A DNA stretch of 64,000 nucleotides from Actinomadura parmotrematis. GTDB lineage: Bacteria; Actinomycetota; Actinomycetes; Streptosporangiales; Streptosporangiaceae. Positions 11,122-18,722 of this stretch are shown one piece after another; within the stretch, counting starts at the first letter, position 1; the number at the start of each line of letters is the position of its first letter. The stretch is taken from positions 26,437-90,436 of the forward strand of contig NZ_JAIBOA010000030.1 in NCBI RefSeq assembly GCF_019458805.1. Direction: 5' to 3'. The translations under genes were made by a program, and so were the position numbers. Under the pieces are notes generated by a model. The model had not been told where the DNA came from. It made no database searches and saw nothing but the letters and a program-made list of their open reading frames with translations.

Positions 11122-11465
11122 CCCTCAACAAGCGACAGCCGCAAGCGACAAGCAACAGGCGGCAGGCAGTTAATAGCTGGCGACAGGCGACAGGCGACAG
11201 GCGACAGACAGCGAGCGACGGGCGGCAGGAAGCAGGAAGGCAGCAGCAGGTGACGGGCGGTAGGTGACAGGAGCGGCAAGCAGGAGGGCGGCGAGGCGGC
11301 GAGGCGGCGAGGCGGCAAGGCGGGGACGGCAGGTAGAGGGCAGCCGGAGGTGGAGGGCGGGAGACAGGAGGTAGGCGGTCGCACAGTGGACGGCCGGTCG
11401 GCCGGTCGGTCAGCGGTCACTGGTCATCGGTCGGGGGCCACCGATCACCGGCCAGGTGCCAGGGA
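11122..11465. repeat. Gene-free low-complexity stretch with short tandem repeats
   Basis: A 344-bp gap built from purine-rich short repeats. Clear units are CGACAGG/A repeated four times in tandem (11181-11208), then GAGGCGGC three times plus a variant (11293-11324), then GGTCGGCC-like runs near 11392-11412. Degenerate GGCAGG and GGTGACGG words fill the rest. I see no supported gene, no strong hairpin and no obvious promoter; the whole stretch may be replication-slippage sequence between two transcription units that converge here (10126 gene and the TetR gene at 11466). Confidence 0.7.
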
Positions 11466-12110
11466 TCAGGAGTCGGGGTCGGTTCTGTCGGATTCAGTCG
11501 GAGGGCGGTGGTCGAGGACGAGGGGGAGGAGGAGCTCGTCGACGATCGAGCGGATGCGTTCGGGCTTGAGCGGTTCGAGATCCATCAGCAGGTCGTGGCG
11601 GACCAGGTCGAAGGGCATCGCGAGCACGGCGGGCGGGATCCGGTCCAGGTCGATCTCGCCGCGCTCGTGGGCGCGCCGGTAGATGGCCTGGACGCGGGGG
11701 AGTCGCTGGTCGCCGATGATGCGGTCGCGCACCTGGGAGGGGGTGAGGCCGCTGCCCACCAGCAGCCCCGAGAAGGCGGCGGCCGCGGTGACGGCGAAGA
11801 AGCCGGCGCGGGCCTCGCCCATGCCGGTCAGCGCGGCGAGGAGGTCGCCGCGCAGGCTGCCGGTGTCGGGGAGTTCCACCGGGTGGCTGGCGCGCTGGTG
11901 CTCGAGCGCGGCGAGCACGAGCTGGTCCTTGTTGGCCCAGCGGCGGTACAGCACGGCGACGCCGGTACCGGCGCGGGAGGCGACGGACTCCATGGTCAGC
12001 TTCGCGAAGCCGGCCTCGACCAGCTCGTCCCAGGCCGCGTCCAGCAGTGCGGCCTCGAGTTCGGGCCCGCGCCGGCGGCGGCGCGAGGGAGCGGCGGAAG
12101 GAGTGTCCAT
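11466..12110 (-). CDS. TetR-family repressor of the second MFS pump
   Basis: A 214-residue TetR protein. The helix-turn-helix is at about residues 37-60 (TMESVASRAGTGVAVLYRRW, followed by ANKDQLVLAAL), and the C-terminal region matches the TetR_C layout with an RHDLLMDLEPLKPERIRS helix. It is divergent from the MFS gene at 12200 and separated from it by two inverted repeats (12120-12143 and 12162-12183) of the same design, one close to each start. Autoregulation and repression of the pump are inferred from that layout. The C-terminal tail (PPTESDRTDPDS) is acidic and probably flexible. Confidence 0.9.
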   Translation of the reverse strand: MDTPSAAPSRRRRRGPELEAALLDAAWDELVEAGFAKLTMESVASRAGTGVAVLYRRWANKDQLVLAALEHQRASHPVELPDTGSLRGDLLAALTGMGEARAGFFAVTAAAAFSGLLVGSGLTPSQVRDRIIGDQRLPRVQAIYRRAHERGEIDLDRIPPAVLAMPFDLVRHDLLMDLEPLKPERIRSIVDELLLPLVLDHRPPTESDRTDPDS

Positions 12111-12119
12111 GGGACCAGT

Positions 12120-12183
12120 ATAAGGAAGGTTTGCTTTCCTTATCGCGGCGACCTACTCTGATAAGAGATGAATTATTCTCTTA
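12120..12183. promoter_or_regulatory. Paired TetR operators TAAGRRA-N8-TYYCTTA
   Basis: Site 1 is ATAAGGAA-N8-TTCCTTAT (12120-12143), perfect 8-bp arms. Site 2 is TAAGAGA-N8-TCTCTTA (12162-12183), perfect 7-bp arms. Both have 8-bp spacers, match TAAGRRA-N8-TYYCTTA, and lie 41 bp apart centre to centre, close to four helical turns. They are AT-rich islands in GC-rich DNA between the divergent tetR and MFS starts. Confidence 0.85.
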
Positions 12184-12199
12184 ACGGAGGGGTGGAGCG

Positions 12200-13648
12200 A
12201 TGGTGGAGGACACCGGGACGAAGTTGTCGCCGGAGGTGAAGGGGGTGCTGCTGGCACTGGTCGTCGGCGGTATCGCGGCGATCCTCGATTCCACGATGGT
12301 GACGCTGGCGATCCGCACGCTGGTGGTGGAGCTGCACTCGACCGCCGGCACGGTCCAATGGGTCACCACCGGCTTCCTGCTCGCGATGGCCGTCGCCATC
12401 CCGGTCACCGGGTGGGCGGAGGGGCGCTGGGGCGGTAAGCAGGTCTGGACTGCCGCGCTGGTGCTGTTCCTGCTCGGCTCGGTGCTGTGCGCCGTGGCCT
12501 GGAACGCCGCGAGCCTGGTCGGCTTCCGTGTGCTGCAGGGTTTCGGCGGCGGGCTGATCCTGCCACTGATGCAGACGCTCGCGGTGCGGGCCGCCGGTGG
12601 GCGGGTGAGCAGCCGGCTGATGGCGGCCGTCAGCTTGCCGATCGCGCTCGGCCCGATCCTCGGGCCGGTGATCGGCGGCGTGATCCTGAACTGGCTGAGC
12701 TGGCGATGGCTGTTCCTGGTGAACGTGCCGCTGATCGCCGTCGGCCTGCTGCTGGCGTGGCGGTTCCTGCCGGCGGACCGGCCCGCATCCCAGGCCGGGC
12801 GCGCCGCGCGCCTGGACTGGATCGGCCTGGCGCTCCTCGCGCCGTCGCTGGCAGGGATGCTGCTCGGCCTCTCGCGCCTGTCGGAGGACGGCGGGATCGG
12901 CCACGCCGATGTGCTGGCGCCGCTGCTCGCCGGGATCGCGCTGCTGATCGTGTTCGTCCTCCGGGCGTCGCGGCCCGGCGCGCGCCGGCCGGTCGTCGAC
13001 GTCCGCCTGCTGCGCCTGCGGTCGCTCGGCAGCGCGTCCGCGGTCCTGTTCACCGCCGGCGCGGTGATGTACGCCGGGATGTTCCTGCTGCCGCTTTACT
13101 ACCAGCAGCTGCGGGGTGAGAGCGTGCTGGCCGCCGGGCTGTTGCTCATCCCGCAAGGGGTGGGCGCGCTCGCCTCGCGCTTCGTGGTCGGCGCGCTGGT
13201 CGACCGGTTCGGGGCGCGCACCGTGACGATCGCCGGTTTCCTGCTCGCCGCCGTCGCCACCGTCCCCTTCGCGCTCGCCGGTCCGGGGACGAACCCCTGG
13301 TGGCTGGGGGCCGTGCTGTTCGTCCGCGGACTCGGGACTGGGGCGGTGCTGATCCCGCCGATGTCGGTGGCCTACCAGGACACCCGGCCGGTGGACATCC
13401 CGCACGCCACCATGAACACCCGCATCGTGCAGCAGGTGGGCGCCTCGTTCGGCACCGCGATTGTCGCCGTCGCCCTGCAGTCACTCCTTGCCCACGGCGC
13501 AGCCGGCGCCTTCCAGGGCGCGTTCTGGTGGACGGTCGGCATCACGGTCGCCGCGGTCGTCCCCGCCGTCCTCCTCCCGGCCGCCGAGCCCGCGCGGGAA
13601 GGCGCGACTCCGAGCGGCCGAATGGTCGTGCGGAAGGAAACGGTCTGA
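12200..13648 (+). CDS. MFS efflux transporter, DHA2 type
   Basis: A 482-residue membrane protein of the EmrB/QacA group. The first helix contains GGIAAILDSTMVTLAIRTL (motif D1). The loop 2-3 motif is altered to GWAEGRWGGKQVW, fitting DHA2-type variants. The helix-5 antiporter motif reads LPIALGPILGPVIGG, followed by SWRWLFLVNVPL. GGAGGGGTGGAG supplies the ribosome site 6-8 bp before ATG 12200. It sits directly behind the second of two TetR operators and is divergent from their likely repressor, so it is probably an inducible drug or metabolite exporter. It is not closely similar in sequence to the other pump at 8376, so the two pairs are probably not a recent duplication. Confidence 0.9.
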   Translation: MVEDTGTKLSPEVKGVLLALVVGGIAAILDSTMVTLAIRTLVVELHSTAGTVQWVTTGFLLAMAVAIPVTGWAEGRWGGKQVWTAALVLFLLGSVLCAVAWNAASLVGFRVLQGFGGGLILPLMQTLAVRAAGGRVSSRLMAAVSLPIALGPILGPVIGGVILNWLSWRWLFLVNVPLIAVGLLLAWRFLPADRPASQAGRAARLDWIGLALLAPSLAGMLLGLSRLSEDGGIGHADVLAPLLAGIALLIVFVLRASRPGARRPVVDVRLLRLRSLGSASAVLFTAGAVMYAGMFLLPLYYQQLRGESVLAAGLLLIPQGVGALASRFVVGALVDRFGARTVTIAGFLLAAVATVPFALAGPGTNPWWLGAVLFVRGLGTGAVLIPPMSVAYQDTRPVDIPHATMNTRIVQQVGASFGTAIVAVALQSLLAHGAAGAFQGAFWWTVGITVAAVVPAVLLPAAEPAREGATPSGRMVVRKETV

Positions 13649-14224
13649 GCCCGATCCGGTCCACGCGGTGAGCGGAAGCGGAGTGGCACATCCTGCCGCA
13701 GTAATGCGATGCGGGTGCGGTGGTACGACGCGGCGCGCGGGTGCGGTGGTACGACGCGGTGCGCGGGTGTGACGGTACGACGCGGTGCGCGGGTGTGGCG
13801 GTACGACGCGGTGCGGCGTGGCGTGTGCGGCGTGGCGTGTGCGGCGTGGCGTCCACGGCGTGGCGTGCGCGGCGTGGTGCGGCGTGGCGTGGTGCGGCGT
13901 GGTGCGGCGTGCGTGGCGTGGCGGTGTGGTGGTGCCGCGGGGCGGTGCGGTGCGGGGCGGTGCGGGGCGGTGGTGCGGGGTGTTGCGAGGGTGTGGGTCG
14001 GGGTGGGTAGCGGCGGTCGGGGGAGGGGCAAGGGGAGGGCCGAAAATGCGTTGCCCGGGGGGCGGGGCGTCGGCACTCTGAGGGGGGCTTCCCGGAAACG
14101 GCGAGCCCGGGAATTGCCCGTCCATTCTCCTGCGATTCAGCCTCGGAGCGCCCTGCCGCCAATGCGGTAATGCACCCTGGCGGCGCGGGGGAGCGGCGGC
14201 GGAACAGGGTAGGGAGGTGACCCC
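13649..14224. repeat. Non-coding block with 26-bp and 14-bp tandem repeats
   Basis: A 576-bp gap without a supportable gene. Four head-to-tail copies of a 26-bp unit (13711-13736, 13737-13762, 13763-13788, 13789-13814) share the core GGTACGACGCGG and differ at a few positions. They pass directly into 14-bp units built on GGCGTGGCGT (13815-13828, 13829-13842, 13843-13856, 13857-13870), which decay into G/T-rich DNA up to about 13990. The plus strand is strikingly rich in G and T. Because 26 and 14 are not multiples of three, long open frames here (for example on the minus strand, His/Thr/Pro/Arg-rich) are artefacts. The last 150 bp before the HNH gene look like ordinary leader sequence. Confidence 0.85.
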
Positions 14225-14665
14225 GTGCACGTGCTCGTCCTGAACGCGTCCTACGAGCCGTTACAGAAGGTGGACCTGCGGCACGCCATCCGCATGCTGG
14301 TGCGGGAGGTGGCCGTCGTGGAGGAGGCCGAGGAGGGCCGCACGATCGGTACCTTCCCGGTGCCGAAGGTGCTGCGGCTCGTCCGCTACGTCGCGATGCG
14401 CTGGCGGCACGGCCGCCGCCCGCCGTGGAGCAAGCGGGGCGTCTACCTGCGCGACCGCGGCGTGTGCGGGTACTGCGGCAAGCGCGGCCACACCATCGAC
14501 CACGTGGTCCCGCAGTCCCGCGGGGGAGAGGACACCTGGGAGAACACCGTCCTCGCCTGCGGCCGGTGCAACAACCGCAAGGGCGACCGGACGCCGCAGC
14601 AGGCCGGCCTGCGCCTGAACGTCGAGCCGCGCGTCCCGCGCTGGGACGAGCTGGTCGGCCACTGA
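14225..14665 (+). CDS. HNH endonuclease domain protein
   Basis: A 146-residue HNH-fold protein of the small actinobacterial type. The first 65 residues form the characteristic N-terminal strand region (VLNASYEPLQ, RHAIRMLVREVAVV). The ββα-metal domain follows: zinc ligands in CGYCGK and CGRCNNRKGDRT, catalytic DHVVPQSRGG, and the final asparagine/histidine positions. GTG 14225 follows a near-perfect ribosome site (GGGAGGTGA, 4-5 bp away). Members are widespread single genes in actinomycetes, and their targets are unknown; it is not associated with a methylase, toxin or phage here. A long hairpin follows at 14684-14743. Confidence 0.9.
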   Translation: MHVLVLNASYEPLQKVDLRHAIRMLVREVAVVEEAEEGRTIGTFPVPKVLRLVRYVAMRWRHGRRPPWSKRGVYLRDRGVCGYCGKRGHTIDHVVPQSRGGEDTWENTVLACGRCNNRKGDRTPQQAGLRLNVEPRVPRWDELVGH

Positions 14666-14683
14666 CACCCGACGCCGCCGCAA

Positions 14684-14743
14684 GCGAGCCGTCCGGTGCT
14701 CCCGCCATCGCGGTCGTGATGGCAGGAACACCGGACGGCTCGC
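14684..14743 (+). terminator. Long hairpin terminator after the HNH gene
   Basis: Perfect 15-bp arms (GCGAGCCGTCCGGTG at 14684-14698 and its complement at 14729-14743) enclose a second stem, GCCATC/GATGGC, so the element folds as a nested hairpin. It begins 18 bp after the stop codon. Only a weak pyrimidine stretch follows. Confidence 0.8.
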
Positions 14744-14869
14744 CTTCGTTCGGGCGCCCGCGAATACCGTACGGTCGGTGACGCTGGGTATTAGTTCGGA
14801 AAAGCGTTGCTAATGCGACAATCGTGATAGCGTGCCGCCAATCTTCGGCCAGCGACGGAGGAGAGGGCA

Positions 14870-15886
14870 GTGGCGGCGCTTCGACCAACGCGACGTGAGC
14901 AGGGCGGCGCCCGGCGGCTCCGCGCGACCGGTTCGGCGGTCGTCCTCGCCGTCGCGGTCTCGGCCGTCCTGCCCGCGGGCGCCACGGCGGCGCTGACGGT
15001 GCCGGCCGCGCCCGCCGCGCCCAAGGACAAGGACGCCCGCGAGTACGCCAAGCTGAAGAAGCGGGCCGCCGCCCTGTCCAAGGAGTACCGGGGCGAGCTG
15101 ATCTCCCTGGACCAGGCCAAGGACGCCGCGGAGAAGGCCGAGAAGGACGCCCGCGACCTGGCCGCCGAGGCCGAGGACGCCCGCCGGGCCGTCTCCCGCC
15201 TCGCCGCCACCTCCTACATGAACGGCACCAGCGAGATGCCGATCGTCATCGGCGGCGACCCCGGCGGCGCCATCCGCGACGCCACCGTCATGCGGCACCT
15301 GGCCCGCAACAACGGCCTGCGCGTGCAGAACCTGCAGGACCTCGCGGCCAAGGCCGCGCGGTCCCGGCAGGACGCCACCACCAAGATCGCGAAGGTGCGC
15401 AAGGAGATCGACGACCTGGAGTCGCAGCGCGCCCGGGTCAAGAAGCTGCTCGCCAAGTACAAGCCCGACGAGGCCAAGGTGAGCGGCCCCGGACGGCCCG
15501 ACGGGGCGAGCGGTGGCAAGTCGCCCATCGTCGGCAACTCCATGACCGCCCGCATGCGGACCGTCCTTCTCGCGATCGACGGCCGCTTCGGCCCGTTCCC
15601 GACCATCGGCTGCTCGCGGCCCGGCGACCCGCAGGACCACGGATCCGGCCACGCCTGCGACTTCATGGAGAGCACCGGCGGCAAGATGCCGAGCGCGTCC
15701 GCGCAGGCCCACGGCGACCGCGTCGCCGCCTACGTCATCGCCAACGCCTCCAGCCTCGGCATCAAGTACGTCATCTGGAGGCAGCGCATCTACGACATGC
15801 GCGGCAGCGGCGGCTGGAAGGCCATGGAGGACCGCGGCAGCATCACCGCCAACCACTACGACCACGTGCACGTCTCGGTCCTCTGA
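14870..15886 (+). CDS. Secreted coiled-coil protein with ARB_07466-like C-terminal domain
   Basis: A 338-residue exported protein. It starts at GTG 14870 after GGAGGAGAGGG. A twin-arginine-free signal peptide spans about residues 1-41 (basic start, hydrophobic VVLAVAVSAVLPA, AxA-type end at GATAALTV). Residues 50-205 form two charged heptad-like helices (LKKRAAALSKEYRGEL, KIAKVRKEIDDLESQRARVK), as in NlpC/P60 and M23 cell-wall proteins. The C-terminal ~115 residues (TARMRTVLLAIDGRFGPFP, GSGHACDFMES, HYDHVHVSVL) match the domain often annotated ARB_07466-like. Conserved His/Asp (HACDF, YDHVHV) resemble metal-peptidase sites, but hydrolytic activity is not proven. Likely acts at the cell wall. 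Confidence 0.85.
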   Translation: MAALRPTRREQGGARRLRATGSAVVLAVAVSAVLPAGATAALTVPAAPAAPKDKDAREYAKLKKRAAALSKEYRGELISLDQAKDAAEKAEKDARDLAAEAEDARRAVSRLAATSYMNGTSEMPIVIGGDPGGAIRDATVMRHLARNNGLRVQNLQDLAAKAARSRQDATTKIAKVRKEIDDLESQRARVKKLLAKYKPDEAKVSGPGRPDGASGGKSPIVGNSMTARMRTVLLAIDGRFGPFPTIGCSRPGDPQDHGSGHACDFMESTGGKMPSASAQAHGDRVAAYVIANASSLGIKYVIWRQRIYDMRGSGGWKAMEDRGSITANHYDHVHVSVL

Positions 15887-15898
15887 CCGGGCGGCGCG

Positions 15899-16960
15899 TC
15901 AGCGGCCCGGGGACTCCGGGACGGTCACGCGGTGCTCGCGGGCCGAGCGCTGGGCGGCCTCGATGACCTCCAGGCCGGCGATGGCGTCGGCCAGGGCGAC
16001 CGGCGGCGGCCCCTGGTGCCGCAGCGCGTCGGCGACCCCCGCGTAGAAGTCCTGGTAGGCGCCGGGGTCCGTGGGTTCGGGACGGGCGTCGCCCGGCGTG
16101 CCGACGGTGCCGTAGTCCTCCGGCGATGCCTCGCCCCAGCCCGGGTCCAGCGGAGTCGCCCCGTCGCGGAGGGCGTCCTCCTGCACGTCCATGCCCGACA
16201 CGGTGTAGGCGGCCCGCCCGCCGAGGACGCGGAAGCGGGGGCCGAGCTGGGCGGCCGTCGCGCTCATCCACAAATGGGAACGTTCCCCGCCCTCGTGCTC
16301 CAGGGCCACGAACACGTCGTCGGGCGTGCGGGCGCCGGGGCGCCGCGCGTCGATCTCGGCGTAGACGCGGACGGGGCGGCCGAACAGCACCAGCGCCTGG
16401 TCGATCAGGTGGGAGCCCAGGTCGTAGAGGATGCCGCCCGCGTCGAGGGGATCGGTGCTCTCCTTCCATCCGTCCTTGATCTCGGGGCGCCAGCGCTCGA
16501 ACCGCGACTCGAACCGCTGCACCGGGCCGAGCGCCCCCTCGGCCGCGAGCCGCCGGACGGTGCGGAAGTCGCCGTCCCAGCGCCTGTTGTGGAAGGGGAA
16601 CACCGGCAGCCCGCGCACGGCGCTGAGCGCGGCGAGCGACCGCGCCTCGGCGGACGACGCCGCCACCGGCTTGTCCAGCACCACCGGGACGCCGGCGGTG
16701 AGGGCGGTGCGCGCCAGCGGGACGTGCTGGCGGTTCGGAGCGGTCACCACGACCAGATCGTAGGCGCCGCTGGCCTCCCAGAGCCGGTCGGCCGAGTCCA
16801 GCACCCGGGCGTCCGGGTACCGGTCGCGGACCCGCGCCTGCCGCTCGGGGTTCCCGGTGACCACGGCGGCGAGCCGCAGGCCGGGGACCGACGAGACGAG
16901 CGGCGCGTGGAAGACCGACCCTCCGGTGCCGTATCCGATGAGAGCCACGTTGAGGGTCAT
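15899..16960 (-). CDS. Gfo/Idh/MocA-family NAD(P)-dependent oxidoreductase
   Basis: A 353-residue dehydrogenase. The Rossmann motif is GYGTGGSVFHAPL (residues 8-20), the catalytic lysine is in VVLDKPVAASS (about Lys94), and the C-terminal half has the family's open beta-sheet with the conserved GGILYDLGSHLIDQAL. Such enzymes oxidise sugars, inositols or related hydroxyls; the substrate here is not evident. ATG 16960 is preferred because the fold begins immediately after it (MTLNVALIGYG); an in-frame extension to 17089 overlaps the next gene's promoter. No clear ribosome site is visible. It converges closely (12 bp) with the secreted protein at 14870. Confidence 0.9.
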   Translation of the reverse strand: MTLNVALIGYGTGGSVFHAPLVSSVPGLRLAAVVTGNPERQARVRDRYPDARVLDSADRLWEASGAYDLVVVTAPNRQHVPLARTALTAGVPVVLDKPVAASSAEARSLAALSAVRGLPVFPFHNRRWDGDFRTVRRLAAEGALGPVQRFESRFERWRPEIKDGWKESTDPLDAGGILYDLGSHLIDQALVLFGRPVRVYAEIDARRPGARTPDDVFVALEHEGGERSHLWMSATAAQLGPRFRVLGGRAAYTVSGMDVQEDALRDGATPLDPGWGEASPEDYGTVGTPGDARPEPTDPGAYQDFYAGVADALRHQGPPPVALADAIAGLEVIEAAQRSAREHRVTVPESPGR

Positions 16961-17081
16961 GGAGGGATCATTCCCGATGTCCGCCGCGGCAGGTGTGGGC
17001 AGGTGCACGGATCGGTAAAACGATCCCCGCACGACGTACGATTTGAACTTGCCTGACTGGTCTGAGGGGAATGTGAACTGC

Positions 17082-18722
17082 GTGGCCAAGCCAGTGATCT
17101 TGACGGTGGACGACGACCCGGGCGTGTCCCGGGCGGTGGCGCGCGACCTGCGGCGCCGCTACGCCGAGCGGTACCGGGTGGTGCGGGCCGAGTCCGGGCC
17201 GGTCGCGCTCGACGCGCTGCGCGAGCTGAAGCTGCGCGGCGAGGACACCGCGATCATGCTCGCCGACCACCGGATGCCCGAGATGAACGGCGTGGAGTTC
17301 CTGGAGCGGGCCATGGACCTCTACCCCTACGCGCGGCGGGTGCTGCTCACCGCCTACGCCGACACCGACGCCGCCATCCGGGCGATCAACGTCGTGGACC
17401 TCGACCACTACATGCTGAAGCCCTGGAACCCGCCGGAGGAGAAGTTCTACCCGGTGATCGACGCCCAGCTGAAGGCGTGGAAGCACACCGAGCGGTGGGC
17501 GCCCGAGGAGCTGCGCGTCGTCGGGCACCGCTGGTCGGCGCGCTCCTACGAGATCCGCGACTTCCTGGCCCGCAACCAGGTGCCCTACACCTTCCTGCTC
17601 GACACCGCCCCCGAGGCGGCCGAGCTGGTCGCGGCCGCCGGGTCGCCGGAGCTGCCGATCGTCGTCACCGCCGACGGGACGTGCCTGTCGGCGCCGACGG
17701 ACGCGCAGGTCGCCGCCGCCGTCGGCCTGACGACGGCGCCGGCCGCCGACTTCTACGACCTGATCGTCGTCGGGGGCGGCCCGGCCGGCCTCGGCGCCGC
17801 CGTCTACGGCGCGTCCGAGGGGCTGCGGACCGTGCTGATCGAGCAGCACGCCTCCGGCGGGCAGGCCGGGCAGAGCTCGCGCATCGAGAACTACCTCGGC
17901 TTCCCCGACGGGGTGTCCGGCGCCCAGCTCGCCGACCGGGCCCGCCGCCAGGCCGAGAAGTTCGGCGCCGAGCTCATCACCACCGGCCAGGTCACCGGCT
18001 TGGAGGAGGCGGGCGGCGCGCGGGTGGTGCACCGGGCCGACGGCGGCACGATCGCCGCGCACGCGGTGATCCTCGCCACCGGCGTGGACTACCGGCGGCT
18101 CGCCGCCAAGGGCGTGGACGAGTTCACCGGCCGCGGCGTCTACTACGGCGCCGCGATGGCCGAGACGCCCGAGTGCAAGGGCGAGGAGGTCTACATCGTC
18201 GGCGGCGCCAACTCGGCCGGGCAGTCCGCGGTGAACCTGGCGCGCATCGCCGAGAAGGTGCACATCCTCATCCGCGCCGAGGGCCTGCAGCGCTCGATGT
18301 CGCACTACCTCATCGAGCAGATCGCGGGCATCCCCAACATCGAGGTGCACCCGCTGACCACCGTCATCGCCGGCGGCGGCACCGACCGGCTGGAGAGCCT
18401 GCGCCTCTGCGACCCCGAGGGGGAGCGCACCGTCGACGCGCACTACCTGTTCGTCTTCATCGGCGCCGAGCCCCGCACCGACTGGCTCGACGGCGTCGTC
18501 GAGCGCGACGACCGCGGGTACGTGCTGACCGGCCCCGACCTCATCGACGCCGGGCGGCTTCCCGAGGGCGTCCCCCGCCAGCCCTACCACCTGGAGACCA
18601 GCCTGCCCGGCGTGTTCGCGGCGGGCGACGTGCGCGCCGAGTCCATGAAGCGGGTCGCCTCGGCCGTCGGCGACGGCGCCATGGCCGTCGCACTGGTGCA
18701 CCGCTACCTGGAGCAGTCATGA
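17082..18722 (+). CDS. Response regulator / glutaredoxin-like / thioredoxin-reductase-like fusion
   Basis: About 546 residues in three parts. Residues 1-125 are a receiver domain with the acidic triad DDD (10-12), phospho-acceptor Asp62 (MLADHRMPEMNG), Thr90 and Lys113 (MLKPW). Residues 144-216 look glutaredoxin-like (VVGHRWSARSYEIRDFL, then ELPIVVTADGT), but the active CxxC position reads SARSY. Residues 224-546 are a pyridine-nucleotide reductase with FAD motif GGGPAG (231-236), NAD motif VGGANSAGQSA and C-terminal GVFAAGDVR. The place where thioredoxin reductase has CATC reads GAAMAETPEC. GTG 17082 is chosen because AGGGGA lies 11 bp upstream. The stop overlaps the next gene by 4 bp. NCBI-type names call such proteins fused response regulator/thioredoxin-disulfide reductase, but disulfide chemistry is doubtful here. 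Confidence 0.9.
   Translation: MAKPVILTVDDDPGVSRAVARDLRRRYAERYRVVRAESGPVALDALRELKLRGEDTAIMLADHRMPEMNGVEFLERAMDLYPYARRVLLTAYADTDAAIRAINVVDLDHYMLKPWNPPEEKFYPVIDAQLKAWKHTERWAPEELRVVGHRWSARSYEIRDFLARNQVPYTFLLDTAPEAAELVAAAGSPELPIVVTADGTCLSAPTDAQVAAAVGLTTAPAADFYDLIVVGGGPAGLGAAVYGASEGLRTVLIEQHASGGQAGQSSRIENYLGFPDGVSGAQLADRARRQAEKFGAELITTGQVTGLEEAGGARVVHRADGGTIAAHAVILATGVDYRRLAAKGVDEFTGRGVYYGAAMAETPECKGEEVYIVGGANSAGQSAVNLARIAEKVHILIRAEGLQRSMSHYLIEQIAGIPNIEVHPLTTVIAGGGTDRLESLRLCDPEGERTVDAHYLFVFIGAEPRTDWLDGVVERDDRGYVLTGPDLIDAGRLPEGVPRQPYHLETSLPGVFAAGDVRAESMKRVASAVGDGAMAVALVHRYLEQS

Noticed and set aside
13711..13870. Possible CRISPR array
   Set aside because: The repeats are head-to-tail without spacers, differ in unit length, and no cas gene is nearby.
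13372..14888. Minus-strand His/Thr/Pro/Arg-rich frames over the repeat block
   Set aside because: They derive from 26-bp and 14-bp repeats that do not preserve frame, and they overlap the HNH gene antisense.
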